From NCBI GenBank assembly GCA_040385645.1, contig JAZKGZ010000001.1, positions 1-64,000 on the forward strand: 64,000 nt of DNA, in the 5' to 3' direction. Shown piece by piece: positions 1-9,172 of this stretch. This DNA comes from JANXSS01 sp040385645 (GTDB lineage Bacteria; Pseudomonadota; Gammaproteobacteria; Burkholderiales; Burkholderiaceae_D). Position 1 is the stretch's first letter. Every line of letters starts with the position of its first letter. The position numbers and the translations under genes are program-made. The notes under the pieces were generated by a model. The model made no database searches. It worked only from the letters and a program-made list of their open reading frames with translations, and had not been told where the DNA came from.

Positions 1-275
1 CGCAAGGAGCTATCTTCTCAAATTATCCGCGGTCTTGAAATCCCCGGGCAGGTCAGCCCTCGATTTTTTTTTGCCTGCTGTGTGTTATGGCTACTTCTGT
101 ACAAATTTTGCTGATTGCGGCGGATGCAACCCGTCTGCGGATTGTCTGACAGGATATTCCACAACTCTGACGCAAATTTGCTTCGAACACCGATACCGAC
201 AGCAAATACCGGTACGCATACTTGCGTTGTCGAATTTCTCCATGTCACCCATCCTCAGTGAGCTCCGCTAAGCTA
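1..275. other. non-coding stretch at left edge
   Basis: No coding region is convincing here. The short open frames on both strands lack ribosome-binding sites and recognisable protein signatures. The stretch presumably carries the 5' region of the gene starting at 276, but no clear promoter was found. Confidence 0.5.
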
Positions 276-1823
276 ATGAACCAGACTATTGACACAACTT
301 GTAATACATTTCTAGACCGGCAGATGGTACACATGCCGCGTTTGCTGCAAAAAGCGGATGCAACGCATTCGTCGAATGCCAGAAATCATGGCGAGTTAGG
401 GCAATACGCGTCTACCCGCGATCTATATTTTGCGATGTCTGCTTCGCAACCTACAGAAGCAACATTAAATGCGGCGCGCCGGCACCTCGATATGTCGATT
501 CAGGAGACACAAGATCGCGATTGCGATTTACCTGCCTCGGCGAGTGATCTAGAAAGTTGGATCGATCAAAATACTGCCGATGTCGGCGCACGATATCAGC
601 AATACCTCAGCGAGCGAAAGTCAGGAGCGCCACGCGCTTATTTCAAGACCAAATCCCATGCCTTGCATTTTCTTAAAGCCGTTGCGCCGACCAAAACAGT
701 AGATGGTGCGTGGTTGTATGGCCTGGTCAAACACTGGAACGATGCACGTTTCGGCAGCTTGATTCGCATTTATCTGGAAGAGCTCGGGTCTGGATCTCCG
801 GATAAAAATCATGTCGTATTGTATAAAAAACTACTTTCGGCCCAAGGTTGCGACAAGTGGACGAATCTGTCTGACACGCATTTTGTGCAGGGGCTCATTC
901 AGCTGAGTCTTGCGCATCATTCAGACCAATTCTTGCCTGAGATAATTGGCTTCAACCTCGGTTACGAGCAGTTGCCGTTGCATTTGCTAATCACCGCTTA
1001 CGAATTGAATGAACTAGGAATCGATCCTTATTATTTCACCCTGCATGTTACGGTCGATAATGCTGATACTGGCCATGCGCGCAATGCGCTCGCCGGTTTG
1101 CGCGAAGCATGGCCGGTGGTTGGCGATGAGGCGCGTTTCTATCAACGCGTGATGAATGGCTACAAGTTGAACATGCTCGGCGCTTCGACAAATTCGATTA
1201 TTCAGGATTTTGATTTGGAAGAAGAGCTGATCACAATTTTTAAAGAAAAAAGCGTTGCGGGCAATCAGGTGCATTCGGATTATTGCCGAGTCGCAGGTCG
1301 GACGATCAACGACTGGCTGCGAATAGCAGAAGATATTCCAGCATTTATGGCGGCGCTGGAAAAAGCAGGCTGGATCAAACGCAATCAAGATCCAGAGGAA
1401 AGCAGATTCTGGAAACTTTTACAAGGTGATCGGGCTGAAATGTTTGGGGTGTTTAGTCCCTACGAGTTGCAGGTCATTTATGACTGGATCAAAGGTGATG
1501 CAAGCGAGACCGACACCGGTTCATCACCTAAAAAAACCTTGACGTTTAAAGCCAGGCAGAGATTGCATGCCACGCTTGAGCGCCGACAAAGTGCCGATGG
1601 TGAAGTTGTGCCAGCTGCGCCTTTGCCACAGGTAGTAAACACATTAGGTGAAACCCATGCAAATGATTTTAACGCTGAGGTACGGCGGTTAGATGCAGCA
1701 TTGAACAAAACTGCAAGTCGTGAGGAAGCGATGAATTTGTTAGGCACGCTCATCTCGCCGGCACATCATCACACTGTGGTTGGCCTCAAAGCGACCCGAT
1801 TATTTGCAAGGATGTTTTCCTAA
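276..1823 (+). CDS. iron-containing redox enzyme family protein (heme-oxygenase-like diiron fold)
   Basis: The product is about 515 residues if translation starts at the ATG at 276; the frame stays open to 222, but the extension is unconvincing. The middle third carries the signature of the heme-oxygenase-like diiron family: GYEQLPLHLL, then ELNELGIDPYYF, then LHVTVDNADTGHA. The acidic and His residues in these segments are the usual metal ligands. Members of this superfamily are soluble, use a diiron centre with O2, and often act in small-molecule biosynthesis. The substrate cannot be told from sequence. The N-terminal 130 residues and the Pro/Ala-rich C-terminal 120 residues look like flexible additions. 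No biosynthetic partner lies beside it: the next gene is convergent and separated by a terminator. The family call is fairly firm and the function unknown. Confidence 0.65.
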   Translation: MNQTIDTTCNTFLDRQMVHMPRLLQKADATHSSNARNHGELGQYASTRDLYFAMSASQPTEATLNAARRHLDMSIQETQDRDCDLPASASDLESWIDQNTADVGARYQQYLSERKSGAPRAYFKTKSHALHFLKAVAPTKTVDGAWLYGLVKHWNDARFGSLIRIYLEELGSGSPDKNHVVLYKKLLSAQGCDKWTNLSDTHFVQGLIQLSLAHHSDQFLPEIIGFNLGYEQLPLHLLITAYELNELGIDPYYFTLHVTVDNADTGHARNALAGLREAWPVVGDEARFYQRVMNGYKLNMLGASTNSIIQDFDLEEELITIFKEKSVAGNQVHSDYCRVAGRTINDWLRIAEDIPAFMAALEKAGWIKRNQDPEESRFWKLLQGDRAEMFGVFSPYELQVIYDWIKGDASETDTGSSPKKTLTFKARQRLHATLERRQSADGEVVPAAPLPQVVNTLGETHANDFNAEVRRLDAALNKTASREEAMNLLGTLISPAHHHTVVGLKATRLFARMFS

Positions 1824-1890
1824 GCCGATTTGGAGGCGGTTTGGGGCCGCCATGCATCGGTATTAATGCGAAAGAATCGCAAAAATCAGA

Positions 1891-1923
1891 AAAAAACCGC
1901 AATAGCGATATTGCGGTTTTTTT
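1891..1923. terminator. bidirectional Rho-independent terminator
   Basis: An 11-bp perfect stem (AAACCGCAATA / TATTGCGGTTT) closes a GCGA tetraloop and is flanked by A-run and T-run. It lies between two convergent genes ending at 1823 and 1948, so it can serve both strands. Confidence 0.9.
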
Positions 1924-1947
1924 ACGGCAATTTACATCTCACATATT

Positions 1948-2442
1948 TTAAGCTGGTATGCGAAGCATCTGACCCGGATAAATTTTGTCGGGATTCGACA
2001 GCATCGGCTTGTTCGCTTCGAAGATCTCGGTATAGCGATTTGCATCGCCGTACATTTCTTTTGAAATTTTCGAAAGATTGTCGCCGCTTTTTACAGTGTA
2101 ATAACGAGCTTCGGCTGTCGGTGTCGCAACACTGAGATTGTCTTCGACATGCTCGACCGAGCTCACATTTCCACAGCACAGTACGATTTTTTCCCGCGTT
2201 GCCTGGTCCGGCACGGAACCTGATACCGATACCGTTGCCGTCGCTCCGTTATATTGCACGTCGATACCCTGAGTCGGCAAATTTTGTGAGCCGATATATT
2301 TCAAAATCGCGTCAGACGCGGTTTTATTTAATGCTTCGACGTCCGGTGTGGCTGCAGCAGCAGGCGCTGAAGCTTGTGCAGGCTGGTTGCCAGCATTAAA
2401 TAATTTTTCACCCGCGTTCTTGATAAAACTTAACAGACCCAT
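1948..2442 (-). CDS. kbp: Kbp/YgaU-like BON-LysM protein
   Basis: This 164-residue protein opens with MGLLSFIKNAGEKLF, closely resembling E. coli Kbp (YgaU). An Ala-rich linker (residues about 20-35) is followed by a BON domain (about 40-105) and a C-terminal LysM domain with YTVKSGDNLSKISKEMYG and FEANKPMLSNPDKIYPGQ (about 112-162). E. coli Kbp is a small K+-binding protein tied to envelope and osmotic stress; the same role here is inference. No Sec signal peptide is visible. The start is supported by AAGGAG seven bases upstream on the minus strand. The linker makes it slightly longer than the 149-residue E. coli protein. It is monocistronic, convergent with the diiron-protein gene. Confidence 0.88.
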   Translation of the reverse strand: MGLLSFIKNAGEKLFNAGNQPAQASAPAAAATPDVEALNKTASDAILKYIGSQNLPTQGIDVQYNGATATVSVSGSVPDQATREKIVLCCGNVSSVEHVEDNLSVATPTAEARYYTVKSGDNLSKISKEMYGDANRYTEIFEANKPMLSNPDKIYPGQMLRIPA

Positions 2443-2705
2443 GAAATTACTCCTTTTGAATGAATGGAGGTAGTGTAGAGGACGGGCAGCGTAGTCTTTG
2501 TGCGTTCAACAACTTTAGTGACATACGCTGCTGAAAATCGGGTGGAGCAATGCGGCTCGCCAGCATCTGCTTCGCAATTCGCAATATTTCTCTTCGATCA
2601 ATGGTTATTCTTTATTTGTGCTCAAAGGCGTGTACTTTGCTTACGACAGGCCTACTCGCTCGCTAAAAGTTACATATAAGTAATATCGCATAAAGGATAA
2701 ACATC

Positions 2706-3980
2706 ATGTCTCTCTCGCTCCAAAGTGCTAGTACCGCAGGCTCCAGCATCGCCGCGTTGGCCGATCGTGCCGGGTCTCTCGAATCCGCCAAGCCCTTTGC
2801 AAAAGAGCTGCAGGCGCTGGATACGTTGTTGACACAACTGGTGCAGCGATTGAAGCAAGATCAAACCAACGGCCCTGCCGCAGGTGCAAGCGATAACCAC
2901 TGCAAGACTTGCCACAATGATAATGATGCGAAACCAGCAACAGACGCTGCTAGCCAAAAGTCGGCTGAGTCGTCGGCTTCGCACGGATCTTCGTCAACTG
3001 CAGATACGGCGCAAGCAGCAGCTGCCGGAGGAGCATCGGCGCTTACTTCCGGTACAGCTAACGACAGTTTTCTGACGGAATTGATCGCGCTGCTCGAACA
3101 GTTGCTTGCCAAGCTGGAAGCTGAAGAAGCTGCAGCAGGCAATCATCAAGGGCAGGGCGCGGCGGCTCAAGGACAAAGTGGCGGAGCCGGTGGTGCTGGC
3201 GGCGGCGACAGCGGCGGTGTTAGCTCCGGTGGTGGCAGCACTGCCAAAGTTGGCGATATGAGCGCAAAAACTTATGCCAATAAGACTTCGGCAACCGACG
3301 CTGCAGGCGGTGCAAGAGAAGCAGGAGAAGCAAAGGGCGGCGGCAAAGTAGCCGGTAGCTCCGACACCGACGAACTGAAATCCATGGGCAAAGTAACAGG
3401 CTTCAAAACAGCCGATTATGGACCTGACCTGGCAAAAAACAAAAAAGAGATTCTGTCATCGCTAGAAAAAGCCGGTGCGACCGACGATGAAAAGGCGATG
3501 GTGATCTCGATGTTTATGGTCGAGACAACCATGATGAATGCCGACCAGCGTGACATGAGCAAAGACGACAAGACGGACGGATCGAGAAATTTTAGTTCCC
3601 TCAATTTAAACGAATCGATGCTCGGCGGCGGATTTGGTAACGAGAAAGAGGGCGTTAAAACTTATCAATCTGGTGTGGATCTGAACGATCCGGCAAATAT
3701 CGGTCAGGCTGCAGTGGCTTGCCTGGAAGGAATGCGCCTGCACGGTGCTGGCGCTTGGCTTGCCGGTCAGCGTGGTGGCGGCCCGGCGGCGACTAGACAT
3801 TCGGATATAGGTACTGCGATCACTAATAAGAAAAATAAAGAGATTTTCGAAAATTTTTATAGCTCCGTTCTCACCGGCATGGAAGCCATGAAAAAAGACC
3901 CGGCACTGTTGACGGATAGCCGCCGTGTCGAACCTGACGTAGTCGGCGTATATCTAGGCCCATCGGGCGCAGCCATATAA
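2706..3980 (+). CDS. Gly/Ala-rich protein of unknown function, possibly secreted
   Basis: The protein is 424 residues. Residues 1-60 look like an amphipathic helix region containing LDTLLTQLVQRLKQDQ. Residues 60-220 are low-complexity, rich in Ala, Gly, Ser and Gln. A compact C-terminal domain (about 220-420) contains MVISMFMVETTMMNADQ, DDKTDGSRNF and LEGMRLHGAGAWLAG. There is no Sec signal peptide. Heat-stable, Gly-rich, Cys-poor proteins with this layout include harpin-type type III effectors, but no harpin family match can be claimed from reading and no type III genes are in the window. The C-terminal segment may be an enzymatic or lysozyme-like fold; this is unproven. The start is the ATG after AAAGGATAAACATC, and a hairpin terminator follows directly. 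Confidence 0.6.
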   Translation: MSLSLQSASTAGSSIAALADRAGSLESAKPFAKELQALDTLLTQLVQRLKQDQTNGPAAGASDNHCKTCHNDNDAKPATDAASQKSAESSASHGSSSTADTAQAAAAGGASALTSGTANDSFLTELIALLEQLLAKLEAEEAAAGNHQGQGAAAQGQSGGAGGAGGGDSGGVSSGGGSTAKVGDMSAKTYANKTSATDAAGGAREAGEAKGGGKVAGSSDTDELKSMGKVTGFKTADYGPDLAKNKKEILSSLEKAGATDDEKAMVISMFMVETTMMNADQRDMSKDDKTDGSRNFSSLNLNESMLGGGFGNEKEGVKTYQSGVDLNDPANIGQAAVACLEGMRLHGAGAWLAGQRGGGPAATRHSDIGTAITNKKNKEIFENFYSSVLTGMEAMKKDPALLTDSRRVEPDVVGVYLGPSGAAI

Positions 3981-3984
3981 AAAG

Positions 3985-4007
3985 CGCGGCATTGAGCCGC
4001 GTTTTTT
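3985..4007 (+). terminator. Rho-independent terminator
   Basis: A CGCGGC / GCCGCG stem with loop ATTGA is followed by six T. It starts four bases after the stop codon of the Gly/Ala-rich protein gene. Confidence 0.85.
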
Positions 4008-4307
4008 GAAATAGCACTTTTGTAAACATTCCTCTATTTCCTCAAAGCATCACACCAAGCCGATGCTGTAGTGAAATATTCGGTTACTATCGTTAAAAAT
4101 TCCAACCGGTAATGAATAAGTTGTCGCTTAAATATGGCGTAAATCCTACGTTGACGATAATAATTCCCTCAATAAACTAATCTTTCCTCAAAGAACTTTG
4201 CCTTGTGGATACTTTCAGCTACGATTCTCATGTGGTTGAAGGCTCCATAAATATTCGATAGCCGCTCGCACAGCATCGGTCGCTGGTTGGCGGTAGAAGG
4301 CAAAGCG
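4008..4307. other. non-coding leader of the pilus/fibre operon
   Basis: About 300 AT-rich bases without a gene. The operon promoter is expected here because a terminator closes the preceding gene. No convincing -35/-10 pair or sigma-54 site was identified by eye. Confidence 0.5.
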
Positions 4308-5120
4308 ATGCACATTGCACCACGATCTGCTGTCTACGCACGTAACCATGCAGGCTTCGTCGCGCTGGTACTGCTGATGCTGGCGCAGCTACCAGCCGCG
4401 GCGCAGATGCAGATTCCCAACCCGCTGATTCGTCCGCGCAGCCTGGCTAATCCGGGTGCCAGGGATGCAGCGGCGGATGCACAGGCGCAACGAGCCGCAC
4501 CCCCGACATCGTCTTCGCCAGCGGCAGTGCCGCTGCCAGGCACTGCTGCGGCCAGCTCGCCAGAAGAAATTTACGCTCGCAGCCTGAATGAACTAAAAGA
4601 CCGTTTTTCCACATTCTATGTTTCGGCAATCGTCGGCAAGGAAGCGATTCTGCGCCGGTCTGCTGCTGGCCCCCGCGCGGCGTTGCCTTCTGCGGCCGCG
4701 CAGAATACCGGCGGCACGGCAGCGCCAATCTCACTTACAACGACACCAGTGCCTACGCGTAGCGACACATTAATGCTGTCGGATGGTGAATTACTTGACT
4801 CGGTTGGCAACTCCGGTGCTCTGGTAGCGAAAGTGACCAGCCGGCAAGTCACGATCTATTATGTTCAGGAAACGATGGCACTGCCGGGAGGCAAACTTAT
4901 CGGCAAACGCGCCGTGGTCTTTGCCGGCGATGTCGAAAATTCAGGTGGCGGCGGTGCACCGGTTATCGTCCTGGAGCGTCCGGATTCCAATTACAAACGC
5001 ATGATCACGGTCGAAAGCAAAGTCCGTAGTGCTTCAACCGGCACACAGGACACCGGCAACGGTGCAGGCAGCACCGGTGGCAACGGCAGCGGCACGACGC
5101 CTCAGGCAAGCCAGCAATGA
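4308..5120 (+). CDS. PilP-like periplasmic pilus/secretion protein
   Basis: The start is the ATG at 4308, preceded by GAAGGCAAAGCG; an upstream TTG at 4287 is less likely. The protein is about 270 residues. Residues 15-33 form a signal peptide or anchor (FVALVLLMLAQLPAAAQ), followed by a Pro/Ala-rich linker and a segment EEIYARSLNELKDRF. A small C-terminal beta domain has ELLDSVGNSGALVAKV and VTIYYVQE, reminiscent of the PilP/GspC HR domain that bridges inner-membrane platform and secretin. The tail is Gly/Ser/Thr-rich. It is the first gene of a tight operon and overlaps the ATPase gene by four bases (ATGA). The role as a PilP analogue of type IVb pili is inferred mostly from position and layout. 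Confidence 0.6.
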   Translation: MHIAPRSAVYARNHAGFVALVLLMLAQLPAAAQMQIPNPLIRPRSLANPGARDAAADAQAQRAAPPTSSSPAAVPLPGTAAASSPEEIYARSLNELKDRFSTFYVSAIVGKEAILRRSAAGPRAALPSAAAQNTGGTAAPISLTTTPVPTRSDTLMLSDGELLDSVGNSGALVAKVTSRQVTIYYVQETMALPGGKLIGKRAVVFAGDVENSGGGGAPVIVLERPDSNYKRMITVESKVRSASTGTQDTGNGAGSTGGNGSGTTPQASQQ

Positions 5121-6850
5121 ACGCCGTCGCGCCAGCCAGCCGCACCTTGGCACCGGAAAAAAGCCTGCAGACACTCATCGGCGGGTTTCTGGTGGCAACC
5201 GGTGTCATCACGCCGCAGCAGCTCGATGTCTGTTTGCGTCAGCAAAAGTCGGTACGCGAGGGTGGCAAGCAGGTACTGCTGGCAGAAATCATCGTTCGCA
5301 ACAAATTCGCCACGCAAGACCAGATCGGCATTGCCGTTAAACGGCTCGATGGCGAAGGCGAATCGGCATTGTTTCGCCGTCTGCTGCCCTATGCTTTGTG
5401 CAAGCTGCATTGCCTGTTTCCCCTGCAAATCGAAGGTGGTGTGCTGTATGTAAAAGCCGCGCGCACTGTTAGCGCCAGCGTCAAGCAAGCGCTGATCCGT
5501 GCTTGCGAAGTAAAAGTTACCGACGTGCGCGTCATGCCCACCGATGTCGGCGATATCAGCAGCTCGCTGGCTAGCATCTATAGCCAGGAGTACTCGTTCG
5601 AAGCGATCGTCGCCCGGCTGCGTAATGAAGAAATCAACGGCTTGCTATTGAAGCAGGCGTTGAACGCCATGTTAGGCGAGGCGATTGCCCTGCGCGCCTC
5701 CGATATTCACCTCGACAAATTGCGCGACCCCGGTGCCTGGATCAGTTACCGCATCGATGGCCAGCTGAAGCCGACGCACTTGGTGCCGGAGCGGATCATG
5801 GCGGCGCTGTTTTCTAGACTAAAAAACGAGTCCGGCATGGATGCCTCGGACACGCGCAGAGCGCAGGACGGACGACTGTCGCTGGCCGATGGTGGCAACG
5901 GCGTTGAGTTTCGCGTCGCTACGCAGCCGATTGCCGGTGGCGAAACCATCGCCATACGGGTACTCGATCCGTCTTCCATGATTGGTCTGGAACAGCTGTT
6001 TCCTTATCAGTTGCAGATGAACGAATTATTCCGGCAGCTTGCGGACGTGCGTGGCAAGGTCGGTGGGTTGATCCTGATCTCCGGGCCGACCGGTTCCGGT
6101 AAAACCACCACGCTCTATGCCCTGGCGCAAAATTTCAGCCGCGACCGTATCAACGTCATTACCGTGGAAGAGCCGGTCGAATATATTCTGCCATTCGCAC
6201 GCCAGATTCAGTTGAACCAGTTATTGAACGAAAAATCAGCCGACCTGGAGCGCTCGGTATTGCGCCAAGATCCGGACGTACTCATCTTGGGTGAGATCCG
6301 CGATAACGACACCATGCGCGCCGCGCTCAAGTTTGCCGAGTCCGGCCATCTGGTGCTGGCGACGGTGCATGCGAAAAACGTCGCACAAACCTTCGAGCGT
6401 GTGCTCTCGTTTTGCGAAGGCTCGAACAAGCAGGAAGCACTGTATATCCTGGCGAACCAATTAAGCGTGGTCGTCAACCAGGGCTTGATACCGAAACTAT
6501 GCAAGTGCGCCACCGATGTCGATGAAGAGTCGGCTGCGGTGCTGAATCAGTCGCTGGGCTTGAAATTTCATGGCCATGCGCGTTTTCTGCGTCGTAGTGC
6601 TTGCGCAGCTTGTCGTCAGACCGGCTATCGCGGCCGTGTGGCAGTGCATGAAACCGTGGTCATCCCCAGCGGAGATGCCTTACGTGCGGAAATCACACGC
6701 ATGCTGTTCGAATCGATTCATAACTTCCAGGCGGCTTTTACGCTGGAAGGCGTGACGCATATCACCAAGCATCAGGTCATGGCGCAATTGCTCGAATGCC
6801 ACGTCGTAGATGCCGACACCGTGTCGCAAGCCGTACGGGCAGGTTTCTGA
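5117..6850 (+). CDS. PilB/GspE-family assembly ATPase
   Basis: This 577-residue cytoplasmic AAA+ motor powers pilin or pseudopilin polymerisation. The N-terminal MshEN-like part (about 15-160) is followed by the T2SSE core. Visible motifs are Walker A GPTGSGKTTT (about 322-331), an Asp box around ITVEEPVEY, Walker B DPDVLILGEIRD, and a His box LVLATVHAKN. A tetracysteine zinc motif is formed by CKC and, about 30 residues later, CAAC followed by RQTGYRGR. The zinc motif and length fit an extension ATPase (PilB/GspE/PilQ of R64) rather than a PilT retraction ATPase. It overlaps its upstream neighbour by four bases and ends one base before the platform gene. No PilT partner is in this operon. 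Confidence 0.92.
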   Translation: MNAVAPASRTLAPEKSLQTLIGGFLVATGVITPQQLDVCLRQQKSVREGGKQVLLAEIIVRNKFATQDQIGIAVKRLDGEGESALFRRLLPYALCKLHCLFPLQIEGGVLYVKAARTVSASVKQALIRACEVKVTDVRVMPTDVGDISSSLASIYSQEYSFEAIVARLRNEEINGLLLKQALNAMLGEAIALRASDIHLDKLRDPGAWISYRIDGQLKPTHLVPERIMAALFSRLKNESGMDASDTRRAQDGRLSLADGGNGVEFRVATQPIAGGETIAIRVLDPSSMIGLEQLFPYQLQMNELFRQLADVRGKVGGLILISGPTGSGKTTTLYALAQNFSRDRINVITVEEPVEYILPFARQIQLNQLLNEKSADLERSVLRQDPDVLILGEIRDNDTMRAALKFAESGHLVLATVHAKNVAQTFERVLSFCEGSNKQEALYILANQLSVVVNQGLIPKLCKCATDVDEESAAVLNQSLGLKFHGHARFLRRSACAACRQTGYRGRVAVHETVVIPSGDALRAEITRMLFESIHNFQAAFTLEGVTHITKHQVMAQLLECHVVDADTVSQAVRAGF

Positions 6851-6851
6851 C

Positions 6852-8102
6852 ATGGACGGCTTAAAAAACTTCAATGTCACTTACCTGCTGCCGTATGCAG
6901 CAGACTCGGACGCTGTGCGCGACCGTTCTGCAAAACGCCATTATCGCCACACCAGTATCGTGGTCGCCGCCAATACCGAGCAAGTGGTGTATGAGGTGCG
7001 CCGCAACGGCGGCATACCGATCGAAATCAATGTCATCAAGCCGACCTGGTCGTTCCTGAACCCGGTATCGCGGGATTACAAACAGCAATTCATGCTGGCG
7101 ATCTTTTTCAACACCCAGGCGGGTTTAAGCGCCGGGCGCGCTCTGAAACTGGTGATCGAGGCGGAAAACGGCCCGTTGCGCCAACGCCTGAACTACGCCT
7201 ACCTGATCCTGGACGGCGGCGGCAGTTTTCTGGAAGCGATGGAGGCACTCGATTTTTTCGATCAGACCACGCTGGCCATTATGGAAGCCGGAGAAAAAAC
7301 CGGCACGTTGTCGAATGCGATCAACACGGCCGTCGAGTATTACCAGGCACGTGCCGGCACACTAAAGGTGCTCATGGGTACGGCGGTTTTTACCGCAGTG
7401 GAGGTCGCATTTTCGATCGCCTCTTTGATCGGTAACCGCATGGCGGTATTACCTGCGATCGAAAAAGAGATTTCCGATAATGCCTCTGCGGAAAAAATCG
7501 CTTCGATCAAAAGCGGGATCGCCGTGGCTTACTTTGCCAACGACTTGATGCTCGTCATTTCCCTTGCGCTGGTTGTCTTTGTACTGGTAGCGGTCTACGG
7601 TTATTTGAACGGCAGCCAGACTTTCCGTAAAAAAATCGACGATATCATCCTGAAAATTCCAGCCATCAAAGATATCGTTTTGCATGGTGCCGTCACGAAT
7701 AGCTGCAAAGTTGCGGTATCGCTCATCCGCGGTGGCGTCGATTTGATCGCCTCGATCGCCATCGCCGAAAAGGCGTCGCGTGTACCGCGCGTAGTCGGTT
7801 ACTGGCGCGACGCGGTCAAGCGTATTCAAGACGGTGAAGATATATCGAACGCTCTGGCACAGGCGCCGCTGGAAAACTCCGAGCGCACCCTGATCCGTTC
7901 CCATACCGACCGCAGCCAGCTGGCCCGCGCCTACGATGTGATCGCAGAACGCCGGTCGTCCCTGGCCATGCGCGCAGCTAAGAAATTCCAGGTGTTTTCA
8001 TTCGTCGCAACCTTGGCCTTCGCGCTGGTTGCCGTGTTGATCGCACTGTTCGTCGCCCTGATCCAGAGCCAGGGCTCCATGGCCTCGCTCACGTCGATGT
8101 AG
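6852..8102 (+). CDS. PilC/GspF-family inner-membrane platform protein
   Basis: The start is the ATG at 6852, one base after the ATPase stop; the frame stays open upstream inside the ATPase gene. The 416-residue protein has two repeats of the T2SSF helical cytoplasmic domain. The first contains FFNTQAGLSAGRALKLV and AIMEAGEKTGTL, the second SLIRGGVDLIASIAIAE. Membrane segments lie around residues 170-195, 220-250 and the C-terminus (VATLAFALVAVLIALF). It is the rotary or scaffold partner of the ATPase, organising pilin extraction from the inner membrane. The short basic N-terminal region (about 1-60) resembles that of PilC/GspF relatives. It belongs to the same operon as the ATPase. Confidence 0.9.
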   Translation: MDGLKNFNVTYLLPYAADSDAVRDRSAKRHYRHTSIVVAANTEQVVYEVRRNGGIPIEINVIKPTWSFLNPVSRDYKQQFMLAIFFNTQAGLSAGRALKLVIEAENGPLRQRLNYAYLILDGGGSFLEAMEALDFFDQTTLAIMEAGEKTGTLSNAINTAVEYYQARAGTLKVLMGTAVFTAVEVAFSIASLIGNRMAVLPAIEKEISDNASAEKIASIKSGIAVAYFANDLMLVISLALVVFVLVAVYGYLNGSQTFRKKIDDIILKIPAIKDIVLHGAVTNSCKVAVSLIRGGVDLIASIAIAEKASRVPRVVGYWRDAVKRIQDGEDISNALAQAPLENSERTLIRSHTDRSQLARAYDVIAERRSSLAMRAAKKFQVFSFVATLAFALVAVLIALFVALIQSQGSMASLTSM

Positions 8103-8110
8103 GAATGATC

Positions 8111-9172
8111 ATGTCCCCCCTGAGCCCCGCCAACTTCGACAGCGCCTACACCAGCATGATTGCCGGTGCCATACCGCTGCATAGCGGCGACGTCGATAAA
8201 ACCGTGTTCATGATCGCCCAGGATGTACTGGGTACGGCCAAAATGCACCTATTGGTGGCTACGGACCCGGCCAGCCAGATGGTGTATTACTTCGCCGCAC
8301 CGTCGGTGGCCTTCACCTCGATTGCCGTATTTGCCACGCCTCTGGCAGCAGCCTTGCCTTCGCATCCGCAGCATCAGGGCGACGGCATCTATTTTCTGCA
8401 GGACGTCAATCTGGCAGTTGCCGTTGAAAAAACCCGCGATCAGATTCGTGTGGTTGCCAACAGCAACGAAGCCATGGCCGACTGGCTCGCCGAACGGCCC
8501 GAAATGCCGTTGTACCGGGTCGAAGAATACGAAGCTTGGGCCATGGAGTCGATTCCCGGTGCTTACCGCCGGCTCGCCGATGGCATTTCCCTGCGCACCG
8601 CAAAATATTCTTCGGTGATCGCCGTGGTATCGCTGCTGGTGTATTTCATCGCCTCACTTGGCACCTCGATACAGAGTGCGGCTGCCGACAAATCGAATCA
8701 GGCCCATATGGCGGCGATTAATAGTGCCGTCACCAAGATCGATTTCGTCTCTCCGATGTCGCAGCAGGTCGCACGCATGCAGCGGGTGTCCGCACTGGTC
8801 GTGCGCGCAGGCGGCTGGATCGAGGAATATGAAGTCAAGGATGGTACGGAAAAATTCGTGCTCATGATGCCGGCCTGGATCACCAAAGATTACATCGACG
8901 CCCTCGGCCCAAAGGTCGAGGCCGATCAAGCCAATGAAGAAAACCTTGTGCGTTTGTCAATGGGTATGCCGGTACCGGGTACGACACCGGTGAAGCGCCC
9001 GTTGCCCATGCCCGCAATACCCTACGTACCCGGCGACGCACCCGGCAGCGCGCCGGCAACCGGCCCGTCCGCCATGCCGGCAGCCCCGGATCCCGCACGT
9101 GCACCGTTGCCACCGCCGAGAACTTCGGGCGGTACCACGACCATCCGGCCGCAAACGCAGGCACTCAAATGA
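8111..9172 (+). CDS. PilO-like bitopic membrane protein of the pilus machine
   Basis: The ATG at 8111 has TAGGA six bases upstream and is preferred over the ATG at 8105. The protein is about 353 residues. A 160-residue N-terminal soluble domain without signal peptide precedes a single membrane segment (YSSVIAVVSLLVYFIASLG, about 160-180). A periplasmic region with a coiled helix and a small alpha/beta domain (VVRAGGWIEEYEV, FVLMMPAWITKDY) follows, then a Pro-rich C-terminal 70 residues. This topology matches PilO/PilO2 of type IVb pili and GspL-like proteins, which connect the cytoplasmic ATPase to periplasmic partners. Sequence identity to those families is not obvious by eye, so the name is tentative. 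It overlaps the next gene by four bases. Confidence 0.6.
   Translation: MSPLSPANFDSAYTSMIAGAIPLHSGDVDKTVFMIAQDVLGTAKMHLLVATDPASQMVYYFAAPSVAFTSIAVFATPLAAALPSHPQHQGDGIYFLQDVNLAVAVEKTRDQIRVVANSNEAMADWLAERPEMPLYRVEEYEAWAMESIPGAYRRLADGISLRTAKYSSVIAVVSLLVYFIASLGTSIQSAAADKSNQAHMAAINSAVTKIDFVSPMSQQVARMQRVSALVVRAGGWIEEYEVKDGTEKFVLMMPAWITKDYIDALGPKVEADQANEENLVRLSMGMPVPGTTPVKRPLPMPAIPYVPGDAPGSAPATGPSAMPAAPDPARAPLPPPRTSGGTTTIRPQTQALK

Noticed and set aside
2890..2920. CxxCH heme-c motif (CKTCH) in the Gly/Ala-rich protein
   Set aside because: No Sec signal peptide and only one motif inside a low-complexity stretch; c-type heme attachment is unlikely.
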